A stretch of DNA of 5,760 bases, taken from NCBI GenBank assembly GCA_029881835.1, contig JAOULV010000100.1, forward strand, positions 1-5,760, given 5' to 3'. This stretch comes from Rhodospirillaceae bacterium (GTDB lineage Bacteria; Pseudomonadota; Alphaproteobacteria; Rhodospirillales; Magnetovibrionaceae). Within the stretch, counting starts at the first letter, position 1. Each line of letters starts with the position of its first letter. The notes beneath the pieces are model-generated. The model saw only the letters and a list, made by a program, of their open reading frames with translations, made no database searches and had not been told where the DNA came from. Shown here in pieces: positions 1 through 5,310 of the stretch. A program made the translations under genes and the position numbers.

Positions 1-31
1 TGTTCCACCTGCATTCCGTGGCCAGCCATGG

Positions 32-106
32 TGGGGCGTAGCCAAGTGGTAAGGCAGCGGCTTTTGATGCCGCCATTCGCAGGTTCGATCCCTGCCGCCC
101 CAACCA
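32..106 (+). tRNA. tRNA-Gln (anticodon UUG) with encoded CCA
   Basis: A full cloverleaf can be folded by eye. The acceptor stem TGGGGCG (32-38) pairs with CGCCCCA (96-102), followed by discriminator A103 and a genomically encoded CCA (104-106). The D arm uses GCC (41-43) with GGC (53-55). The anticodon stem GCGGC (57-61) pairs with GCCGC (69-73) around loop TTTTGAT, which places anticodon TTG at 64-66 and reads CAA/CAG glutamine codons. The T arm is GCAGG, loop TTCGATC, CCTGC (79-95). There is no intron and no mismatch in any stem. No promoter can be assigned because only 31 bases precede it, so it may be transcribed with something upstream of the window. It faces the TRAP operon tail to tail. 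Confidence 0.97.
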
Positions 107-109
107 GCC

Positions 110-194
110 TTTTCATAAATTTTCATCAGTTAATTTTTGTAAGAAACTGTAAGAAACATTTTCATTTGGGAATGAACATATAACCTTGGGAATG
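110..194. repeat. AT-rich spacer with several short repeats between tRNA-Gln and dctM
   Basis: The spacer is non-coding as far as can be seen and contains nested short repeats. TTTTCAT occurs three times (110-116, 120-126, 159-165). TGTAAGAAAC is a perfect head-to-tail tandem of two 10-bp units (138-147 and 148-157). TTGGGAATG occurs twice, 20 bp apart (166-174 and 186-194). A perfect 6-bp inverted repeat, TTCATT-TGGG-AATGAA, spans 161-176. The hairpin could act as a weak end signal for the converging tRNA and dctM transcripts, but it is AT-rich and lacks a clean T run on either strand. Repeats this short can also arise by chance in AT-rich DNA. Confidence 0.5.
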
Positions 195-262
195 GAGCTG
201 GCCATAAATCTGTCAAATGACGGAGTTAATGTTGTTTTGGCAATAACCCCTTTAATCCCGAA

Positions 263-1582
263 TTATTTTAATAAATGCGGCAATGTGAGCGTAAGCGCTG
301 GAAACAGCACCAGCAATGCAATGCGAATCATGTCCGATAGTAAAAACGGCAACACACCAATAAATGTTTCTTTTAATTTTACCGCTTTTGACATTGAATT
401 AATAACAAACACATTCAAACCAACCGGCGGCGTTATAAGGCCGACCTCAACCACAATAAGAACAATAATGCCAAACCACATTTTAAGGTCATCTTCGGGC
501 ATGCCAAAATCAAGCCCAGCAATAATCGGCCAGAAAATGGGTACGGTCAGCAATATCATTGCCAAACTGTCCATCACGCAACCAAGCAACAAATAAACCA
601 CCAGCATAATTAACATTATGGTCATTGGTTCTAGGCCGCTGTTACCAATTACTTCGGCTAACTCCATCGGCATGCGCGAAAGACCCAAAAAAGCGCTAAA
701 GAAATCTGCGCCCAGCAAAATTAAAAATATCATTGCGGTTGATGTCGCAGTTTCCTTGATGCATTCGATAAACCCTTCCCAGCGCAACCCGCCGCGCCAC
801 ACCGCAATCATTCCAGTACCCAATGCGCCAAACGCCGCACCTTCGGTGGGGGTGAAAACCCCTAGGTATATGCCACCGATAACAAGCAGAAAAATTGCCA
901 TTACGGGCCATGTTGCAATTAAGGCGTGGCGACGCTCAGCCTTGGTTGCTTTGGGGCCAACAGGCCCCGCTTCGGGTTTGATGCGGACATAAATTGCAAT
1001 GGTTATCAGGTATCCGGCGGCGGCCATTAGACCCGGAATAAACGCCGCCTGAAACATGGTTACAATGTTTGCTTCAACCGCGATGGCAAAAATTACCAGC
1101 ACCACCGATGGCGGGATTAATATGCCAAGTGTTCCCCCTGCGGCCAGCGCACCCGTTGCAAGCGCACCTGAATAATTAAATTTTTTCAATTCGGGCAAAG
1201 CCACCTGTGCCATGGTAGCGGCAGTTGCCAATGACGAGCCACAAATAGCGCCAAACCCGGCACAGCCACCGACCGCCGCCATGGCAACGCCACCTTTGCG
1301 GTGGCCCAGATAGGCATTGGCCGATTTAAACAATGCCGATGAAAGACCTGCCTTGGTTGCGAACTGGCTCATCAATAAAAACATCGGTATGACCGAAAGA
1401 TCATAATTGGCAAATCGCCAATAAGGCGAGGTCATTGAATAATTAAGCACCGCATCCCAGCCGGTTATTGAAACATAACCGCCAACGCCAACCACTATCA
1501 TCGCTACCGCCACGGGAATGCGCAATGCCAATAAAATAACCAACAAGGCAACCGCATAAATGGCTATTTCAAAGCTAGTCAC
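263..1582 (-). CDS. dctM: TRAP transporter large permease subunit, DctM family
   Basis: This is the 439-residue ion-coupled transport subunit of a TRAP importer in the inner membrane; it works with the DctQ-like small subunit and the periplasmic binding protein. The sequence is almost entirely hydrophobic, with about a dozen membrane-spanning stretches, and its length is normal for the family. Family signatures are visible: GFGAICGSSLATAA (109-122), AAGGTLGILIPPS (147-159), GVFTPTEGAAFGALG (241-255) and GLITPPVGLNVFVI (381-394). The paired PPS and TPP turns mark the two inverted halves that form the transport core. The start is GTG, chosen because AAGGA lies 6 nt upstream (1589-1593) and because the first helix begins immediately after it, as in relatives. 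The start lies inside the last codons of dctQ, with an 8-nt overlap, which implies translational coupling. Family assignment is firm, but the substrate cannot be read from the permease. Confidence 0.96.
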   Translation of the reverse strand: MTSFEIAIYAVALLVILLALRIPVAVAMIVVGVGGYVSITGWDAVLNYSMTSPYWRFANYDLSVIPMFLLMSQFATKAGLSSALFKSANAYLGHRKGGVAMAAVGGCAGFGAICGSSLATAATMAQVALPELKKFNYSGALATGALAAGGTLGILIPPSVVLVIFAIAVEANIVTMFQAAFIPGLMAAAGYLITIAIYVRIKPEAGPVGPKATKAERRHALIATWPVMAIFLLVIGGIYLGVFTPTEGAAFGALGTGMIAVWRGGLRWEGFIECIKETATSTAMIFLILLGADFFSAFLGLSRMPMELAEVIGNSGLEPMTIMLIMLVVYLLLGCVMDSLAMILLTVPIFWPIIAGLDFGMPEDDLKMWFGIIVLIVVEVGLITPPVGLNVFVINSMSKAVKLKETFIGVLPFLLSDMIRIALLVLFPALTLTLPHLLK

Positions 1583-2111
1583 GGAAAATCCTTATTAAAT
1601 CGTAGATGGCCGTATAGATGCTAGCCAAAAACAAAAGCGCAAATGACAATACCGCAAATGGATATGCCCACCACAATGGCAGCGCCAAAATATATGTTGT
1701 TTCATTGTATTCAATGGCGTTAAAGCCGCCCAGCGTCATGCGCCACGCCAAAACCGCCGAAATAACCGCCAGCAATAATGCCCCGACAACATCAAATGCT
1801 GTCTGCACCTTTTTTGGTGCCCATGAAAGAAATAAATCGACAATCACGTTACCGCGCCGCATTTGACAATACGGTAAAAACAAAAATACCGTTATTGCCG
1901 TGCCCAATGCGACCATTTCAAAATCACCGTATATTGGCGTTGAAAAAAAATAACGCCCTGTTGCGCTAACAGCCACCATTGCTATTAACCCGGTCATTAT
2001 TAGACCGCCTAAAATGGCTGCCATTTTGGAAAGAAAATAAATCCCCTGTCCGATATGATTTTTCGGACGAATTGTATTTTGCTCTGATATTTCTTGGCTT
2101 ACGCTATTCAT
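1575..2111 (-). CDS. dctQ: TRAP transporter small permease subunit, DctQ family
   Basis: This is the 178-residue small membrane subunit of the TRAP importer; it scaffolds the large permease and helps dock the binding protein. There are four hydrophobic segments, at about 29-51, 66-82, 106-124 and 141-172, matching the four-helix plan of the family. Recognisable family positions are GRYFFSTPIYGDFEMV (52-67), RRGNVIVDLF (85-94) and the aromatic LPLWWAYPFAVL (144-155). The first 25 or so residues are polar and would be cytoplasmic. The ATG is preceded by only a weak GGA 8 nt upstream. It lies 91 nt downstream of dctP in the same direction, and its TAG stop overlaps the dctM start. Family membership is clear even though DctQ proteins are poorly conserved, because the gene sits between DctP and DctM. 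Confidence 0.94.
   Translation of the reverse strand: MNSVSQEISEQNTIRPKNHIGQGIYFLSKMAAILGGLIMTGLIAMVAVSATGRYFFSTPIYGDFEMVALGTAITVFLFLPYCQMRRGNVIVDLFLSWAPKKVQTAFDVVGALLLAVISAVLAWRMTLGGFNAIEYNETTYILALPLWWAYPFAVLSFALLFLASIYTAIYDLIRIFRD
1589..1593 (-). promoter_or_regulatory. Ribosome binding site deciding the GTG start of dctM
   Basis: AAGGA on the minus strand, 6 nt before the GTG at 1582-1580, lies inside the end of the dctQ coding sequence. It supports initiation at GTG, since the frame has no better-placed ATG before the first membrane helix. Confidence 0.75.
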
Positions 2112-2151
2112 CGGTTGGTTCCAAATGGTTAATAAAATAACGCGAAATACA

Positions 2152-2174
2152 GGTTATGACATCAGGCCATGACC
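2152..2174. repeat. Imperfect hairpin in the dctP-dctQ intergenic spacer
   Basis: GGTTATG (2152-2158) and CATGACC (2168-2174) are complementary except for one position, around a 9-nt loop. In minus-strand RNA the odd position is a C-A mismatch. It lies 29 nt after the dctP stop with no T run, so it is not a typical terminator. It could protect the 3' end of a dctP-only transcript, which would allow more binding protein than permease to be made, but this is inference from the position. Confidence 0.35.
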
Positions 2175-2202
2175 CCTATCGCACGTCAATATCAGTATTC
2201 AT

Positions 2203-3246
2203 TTATTTGGAATATTTATTCAATAATGCACGGGCTTCATCAACCAACGCCTGTCCATCAATGCCATTTTTCTTCATCTCGGCAACCCAGTGTTCGGTAA
2301 CCGGGATTTCAGTCATGGCACGAAGCTTTGCTGTCTCGGCGGGTGACATAATTATTATTTCACCTGATTGCACTGCCTCTGCTCTACCCGGAATTTCTGA
2401 TTCATCCCATATTTTGCCCAACCAACGGGCAATATTATCACCAGAATTACCATCAATTACTTTTTGTAAATCTGCGGGCAAGCTATCGTACTTTGCCTTA
2501 TTCATGGCAATCATGAAGGTTGATGTATTGATGTTCTTTACGTCAGGGTCATCAAGTTCGGTGTGATAATCAACCATTTCAAAGGTTTTAAGCGGCATTG
2601 CCACCTCATAAGGGATCAATACTGCATCAACAATTTTCTTCGAGAGCATTTCCGGTATTTTTGGAACCGGCGCGCCAATCGGGGTTGCGCCCATGGCTTC
2701 AATCATCCACCCACCGGTACGCGTTGGGGTGCGGATTTTCAAACCTTTAAGGTCTTCAACTGTGCGGATAGGGTTGTGTGAATGAAATGCATTTCCGGGG
2801 TGAACAAATACGGAAATTAATTTGTAATCTTTGTATTCATCGCCATGCCTTTTAACATAATCACTAAGCGCTAGGTTTGTTGCGGTAGTGGTGGTGTGCA
2901 TAAACGGCAATTCAAATACTTCGGTTTTGGTAAAACGCCCAGGGGTATAGCCCGGCAACGTCCAAACAATATCAACCACGCCGTCACGGGCCTGATCTGC
3001 CAATTGTGGTGGCGTGCCACCCAATTGCATAGATGGGTAAATTTCAATTTTAATACGCCCGCCCGATTCCTTCATTATCTTTTCAGCCCACGGAACAAGC
3101 ATTCCCTTGTGAGAAAACGATACCGGCGACAAAAAATGATGGAGTTTCAGCGTTATTGCTTCCGCCGCATTGGCAACAGTGGAAACACCACCAATCAGGC
3201 CAAGAGCCAGAACGCTAACGATGGTGGATTTCAAAAACTTAAACAT
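2203..3246 (-). CDS. dctP: TRAP transporter substrate-binding protein, DctP family (periplasmic)
   Basis: This is a 347-residue periplasmic receptor that captures the ligand and delivers it to the DctQM permease. The N-terminus is a classical Sec signal: MFKFLK, a hydrophobic core at about 8-20, then VANA-AEA with likely cleavage after Ala27. The mature protein begins with ITLKLHHFLSP, typical of DctP proteins. LKGLKIRTP (167-174) carries Arg172, the family arginine that normally salt-bridges a ligand carboxylate. The stretch MIEAMGATPIGAPVPKIPEML (181-201) is the usual hinge and ligand-domain region. The length is normal. The ATG is preceded by GGGAG with 7-nt spacing (3254-3258). It is the first gene of the operon, with its own promoter just upstream. 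The retained arginine suggests an organic acid, but C4-dicarboxylates, keto acids, sugar acids and others all remain possible. Confidence 0.96.
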   Translation of the reverse strand: MFKFLKSTIVSVLALGLIGGVSTVANAAEAITLKLHHFLSPVSFSHKGMLVPWAEKIMKESGGRIKIEIYPSMQLGGTPPQLADQARDGVVDIVWTLPGYTPGRFTKTEVFELPFMHTTTTATNLALSDYVKRHGDEYKDYKLISVFVHPGNAFHSHNPIRTVEDLKGLKIRTPTRTGGWMIEAMGATPIGAPVPKIPEMLSKKIVDAVLIPYEVAMPLKTFEMVDYHTELDDPDVKNINTSTFMIAMNKAKYDSLPADLQKVIDGNSGDNIARWLGKIWDESEIPGRAEAVQSGEIIIMSPAETAKLRAMTEIPVTEHWVAEMKKNGIDGQALVDEARALLNKYSK

Positions 3247-3279
3247 TTAACGTCTCCCAAAAATGTATGTGCCCCGGCT

Positions 3280-3309
3280 ACTATCCTTATCTATATTAAT
3301 TAATGTCAA
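3280..3309 (-). promoter_or_regulatory. Probable sigma-70-type promoter of the dctPQM operon
   Basis: On the minus strand a perfect TTGACA (3309-3304) is followed after 18 bp by GATAGT (3285-3280, four of six matches to TATAAT). This would start transcription about 25-30 nt before the dctP ATG, leaving room for the GGGAG ribosome site. The -35 is strong and the -10 imperfect, a pattern common in alphaproteobacteria. Confidence 0.6.
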
Positions 3310-3319
3310 CACGGTGACA
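3304..3319. promoter_or_regulatory. Candidate operator: TGTCA-N6-TGACA palindrome over the dctP -35
   Basis: TGTCA (3304-3308) and TGACA (3315-3319) form a perfect inverted repeat with a 6-bp spacer. The left half is part of the -35 hexamer, so a dimeric regulator bound here would compete with RNA polymerase. GntR- and LacI-like regulators often control TRAP operons, but no regulator gene is present in the window. The half-sites are only 5 bp, so chance is a serious alternative. Confidence 0.35.
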
Positions 3320-3400
3320 CCATAAACGATTCACTCATCCAATCTAAGTTCAATTAACATATATTTACCGAATAAACCCGACAGCTCGCTAAAAACTTAG

Positions 3401-3426
3401 AAAAATTAAATGCTTCCCCGCATTTA
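3401..3426 (-). terminator. Probable rho-independent terminator downstream of mobA
   Basis: On the minus strand TAAATGC (3426-3420) and GCATTTA (3413-3407) form a perfect 7-bp stem around the loop GGGGAA, followed after one A by TTTTT (3405-3401). It lies about 110 nt after the mobA stop and about 90 nt before the dctP promoter, so it would insulate the two units. The stem is AT-rich and so only moderately stable. The rest of the 291-bp mobA-dctP spacer holds no open reading frame that looks real. Confidence 0.5.
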
Positions 3427-3537
3427 CGGATTTGCTACCCCCAAGCATTAGGCGCGTTTGTACGAACATTCCCATTTACTGTTATGCCTATTCCCACCCT
3501 TAAATGTATAAAACTGGCCTAAAGTGGTCTGTCAGTC

Positions 3538-4197
3538 TCATTTAAAAATATTTCCGACAATTTTTTCCGCCACGGTAGCGTCGGCCGCGGTGTTTACATT
3601 AAAAAACGGATCTATTTTTGAATTATTGCTTTCAATCGTTGGGGCAAAATCAATTTTTACGGTTTTGTGGTTTTCAAACCATTGCCCGACCCGGCTAAGG
3701 CCATCATTTTTTATTGCCAAACGTAATTCTTCCTTCGCCGTTATGGGCCACAGGGCAAACACCGGATGGTCGCGCCCCATTGACCGGGCCATAACATAAT
3801 TATCTTCCCCCGCCACAGTGATAAATTTTTCCACCATATCTGTTGGCATAAATGGCGCATCGACAGCAAATGTCGCCAACCATTTTGCAGCGGGATAATT
3901 TTTTTCCGTCCATTCAAGCGCGCTTAACACCCCTGCCAATGGCCCGGCAAAACCGGGTATGGAATCTTCCACAACATCCAGACCAAATTCATCTAGGCCC
4001 GATTTTTGTGGCGCGCTGATAATAAGCTTTTCCACTTGGCCTTGGGCGCGGTTGATTGCGTGGTTGATTAACGCCACCCCACCCAATGGCAGTAATGATT
4101 TATCCTGCCCGCCCATGCGCCGCGAAAGCCCACCGGCCAGTATTACGCCGATTGCGGGTTTTGGGGCTAAATCAGTGTTATTTTTATTTAAGCTCAT
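3538..4197 (-). CDS. mobA: Molybdenum cofactor guanylyltransferase (MobA)
   Basis: This 219-residue cytoplasmic enzyme transfers GMP from GTP to Mo-molybdopterin, giving the guanine dinucleotide cofactor used by DMSO-reductase-family enzymes such as nitrate reductases and formate dehydrogenases. The fold is a nucleotidyltransferase Rossmann domain. The nucleotide-binding loop is LAGGLSRRMGGQDKS (20-34); GPLAGVLSAL (85-94) is the second conserved turn; AVDAPFMP (111-118) carries the metal-binding Asp113; HPVFALWP (144-151) and FFNVNTAAD (198-206) are C-terminal family motifs. Length is close to the family norm. The ATG start has no good Shine-Dalgarno, but no alternative start exists before the LAGG loop. 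CTP-specific MocA is the main alternative; overall similarity, especially the NVNT motif, favours MobA. It stands alone here, with no other cofactor gene beside it. Confidence 0.93.
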   Translation of the reverse strand: MSLNKNNTDLAPKPAIGVILAGGLSRRMGGQDKSLLPLGGVALINHAINRAQGQVEKLIISAPQKSGLDEFGLDVVEDSIPGFAGPLAGVLSALEWTEKNYPAAKWLATFAVDAPFMPTDMVEKFITVAGEDNYVMARSMGRDHPVFALWPITAKEELRLAIKNDGLSRVGQWFENHKTVKIDFAPTIESNNSKIDPFFNVNTAADATVAEKIVGNIFK

Positions 4198-4229
4198 GTC
4201 TTGGGCCCTGAAGAAAAACGCTCAATAAT

Positions 4230-4235
4230 ATTATA
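4230..4235 (-). promoter_or_regulatory. Probable -10 box of the mobA promoter
   Basis: A perfect TATAAT on the minus strand lies 32 nt before the mobA ATG, giving a predicted leader of about 25 nt. No good -35 is visible at 16-18 bp, so the promoter is only half supported. The 105-bp region 4198-4302 must also hold the start signals of the diverging acidic protein gene, for which no clear promoter was recognised. Confidence 0.4.
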
Positions 4236-4302
4236 TCGTTTATCATTGGCCAGTATGGAAGTATGTTTTATCTGAAATATTACTAATCCCGGATGGCAGA
4301 AT

Positions 4303-4683
4303 ATGAAAATTGAGCTCACAATTTGGCAGTTTGTCCGCCTAATGGTGTTTATCGAAGAACACCCCGATACCGGTGGTGGCGATGGCTTGGCCCCGTTGTT
4401 GCAAGAATGGCAAGACATCTGGCAAGCGGTGGATCAAGACCTAGAAGACCTTGCCGATAATGATTTTGAAGCATACGCCGACATGATGATGGATGAAAGC
4501 GTGGTGATAGACGATGTTGCGTCAAACCATGCAATTGCCGCCGCCGATGCATTGGTTGAAATTACCAAAATGATGCAAGGCATGATTGATAGCGGCACGG
4601 ACGAAGAAAACAAAGAAAATCTGGAATTCGAAAAAAGTGAGCTATTAAGGGCGGCAAACAATATCCGCAACCAATTACAATAA
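4303..4683 (+). CDS. Small acidic protein of unknown function (126 residues)
   Basis: I do not recognise this protein. It has about 29 Asp/Glu against 7 Lys/Arg, so it is strongly acidic, and it has neither a signal peptide nor a membrane segment. The N-terminus (MKIELTIWQFVRLMVFIEEH) is a short hydrophobic/aromatic stretch. A Gly-rich turn, DTGGGDG (22-28), follows, then long stretches that read as amphipathic helix: about 30-65, rich in Gln, Asp and Trp, and 75-97 and 105-125, the last likely coiled-coil or helical. Three consecutive Met occur at 61-63. A GGA lies 9 nt before the ATG. It diverges from mobA and converges on the next gene. It looks coding because the composition is coherent and soluble, whereas the opposite-strand readings give low-complexity Ser/Arg-rich peptides. 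A small cytoplasmic partner or accessory protein is possible, but no function should be assigned. Confidence 0.75.
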   Translation: MKIELTIWQFVRLMVFIEEHPDTGGGDGLAPLLQEWQDIWQAVDQDLEDLADNDFEAYADMMMDESVVIDDVASNHAIAAADALVEITKMMQGMIDSGTDEENKENLEFEKSELLRAANNIRNQLQ

Positions 4684-4704
4684 TTTAAATTTGCTTATTT
4701 AATT

Positions 4705-5166
4705 TCAATGAATGCTTTTTTCGCCGGGCAATTCGTCATCATTATCGGCGTCAGCATCAACCTTAAACGCGATTATCCCGCCCGCCCCTTCTAGGTGGCT
4801 GGTTTCAAGGTCTGCCGTCATGGTTTTTGCTTTTAGCGCCGCCCACTGCATTTTTGCCGCAGCGTTGGTGTGGCCGCCTTCGGATGCCTGTTCGCCCAAC
4901 AGCCTGATGCCGCCTTCTAACATGGCGAATGCATGCGACAACGGCAAAGCCTGTTCGTGGCTATATTCAAAACCACTGGTCGCTTCAAACGCGCTGGCGA
5001 TTTCGCCAAATAATTCCGACATGATGGCAATATCTTCGGGCATTGCTTCGGGGTCTATGTTGGCTAGCTGTTCGGCCATGTAGCGAACTATTTTTGCAAA
5101 GATAAGCGATTCCGCGTTGGCGGGTATTTCACTGTCGTTGGTAAAGTCGTCTTGTTCTTCGTTCAT
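4705..5166 (-). CDS. Acidic protein of unknown function (153 residues)
   Basis: I do not recognise this protein. It has about 30 Asp/Glu against 8 Lys/Arg. The N-terminal 20 residues (MNEEQDDFTNDSEIP...) are disordered-looking and acidic. A mainly helical core follows at about 20-120, with small-residue-rich helices such as EIASAFEATSGF (55-66) and HAFAMLEGGIRLLGEQA (78-94). The tail DADADNDDE (137-145) is again acidic. There is no signal peptide or membrane helix. The frame stays open to a GTG at 5223, but the ATG at 5166 is preferred: AGGGAAGG lies 10 nt upstream, the extra 19 residues do not look protein-like, and the GTG sits only about 14 nt from the chemoreceptor terminator stem with no ribosome site. 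It converges with the other acidic gene, 21 bp apart. The role is unknown. Confidence 0.78.
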   Translation of the reverse strand: MNEEQDDFTNDSEIPANAESLIFAKIVRYMAEQLANIDPEAMPEDIAIMSELFGEIASAFEATSGFEYSHEQALPLSHAFAMLEGGIRLLGEQASEGGHTNAAAKMQWAALKAKTMTADLETSHLEGAGGIIAFKVDADADNDDELPGEKSIH

Positions 5167-5176
5167 GTTTTTTAAG

Positions 5177-5184
5177 CCTTCCCT
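5177..5184 (-). promoter_or_regulatory. Ribosome binding site supporting the ATG at 5166
   Basis: AGGGAAGG on the minus strand, 10 nt before the ATG. The spacing is slightly long but the match is strong, and it decides the start of the 153-residue acidic protein over the upstream GTG at 5223. Confidence 0.65.
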
Positions 5185-5191
5185 GCACAAT

Positions 5192-5203
5192 AGGATATAT
5201 CCT
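5192..5203. promoter_or_regulatory. Perfect 12-bp palindrome AGGATATATCCT upstream of the acidic gene
   Basis: The palindrome lies 26 nt before the ATG of the 153-residue protein. Its right half on the minus strand, TATCCT, has four of six matches to a -10 box, with TTGTTC 17 bp upstream as a weak -35. It could be an operator overlapping the promoter; no binding protein is known for it here. Confidence 0.35.
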
Positions 5204-5232
5204 TGGGGCAAACAGAACAACACCGGGATAAT

Positions 5233-5272
5233 AAAAAAACGGGCAGTCCCAAAATATGGAAACTGCCCGTTT
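5233..5272 (-). terminator. Strong rho-independent terminator of the chemoreceptor gene
   Basis: On the minus strand ACGGGCAGT (5270-5262) pairs perfectly with ACTGCCCGT (5247-5239) in a GC-rich 9-bp stem, extended by two A-T pairs, with a 14-nt loop and a run of seven T (5239-5233). It starts about 40 nt after the chemoreceptor stop codon. On the plus strand the tail is only TTTAATT, so it works mainly for minus-strand transcripts and separates the chemoreceptor from the acidic gene. Confidence 0.9.
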
Positions 5273-5310
5273 AATTGATTTACGCGTAATGCGAGGTTTT
5301 TAACCCTTTA

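Noticed and set aside
1..31. Possible 3' end of another tRNA because of a CCA at 26-28
   Set aside because: No T arm of the GGTTCRANNCC type can be placed at the required distance, and the bases before CCA do not fit an acceptor strand.
186..992. Plus-strand frames (186-596 and 618-992) across the left part of the dctM region
   Set aside because: They lie almost entirely opposite the clearly assigned dctM membrane protein and encode no recognisable domain.
2156..3303. Plus-strand frames (2156-2566, 2563-2781, 2896-3303) opposite dctP
   Set aside because: These are antisense shadows of a confidently assigned TRAP binding protein with signal peptide and family motifs.
3513..3536. Possible mobA terminator directly before its stop codon side (ACTG...CAGT, with GGCC/GGTC inside)
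   Set aside because: The arms are only 4 bp with a large irregular loop and no T run; the 3401-3426 hairpin is a much better candidate.
4194..4418. Minus-strand 74-codon frame whose TGA overlaps the mobA ATG as ATGA, resembling translational coupling
   Set aside because: Its peptide is Cys/Ser/Pro-rich, and half of it is the antisense of the better-supported plus-strand acidic gene. It also runs through the mobA promoter region.
4349..4670. Two minus-strand frames (4349-4552 and 4434-4670) opposite the plus-strand acidic gene
   Set aside because: They read as His/Arg-rich or Ser-rich low-complexity peptides, typical of the reverse strand of an Asp/Glu-rich gene.
4712..5083. Plus-strand frame of 123 codons opposite the 153-residue acidic gene
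   Set aside because: Ser/Ala/Pro-rich shadow sequence; the opposite strand has a good ribosome site and a coherent soluble protein.
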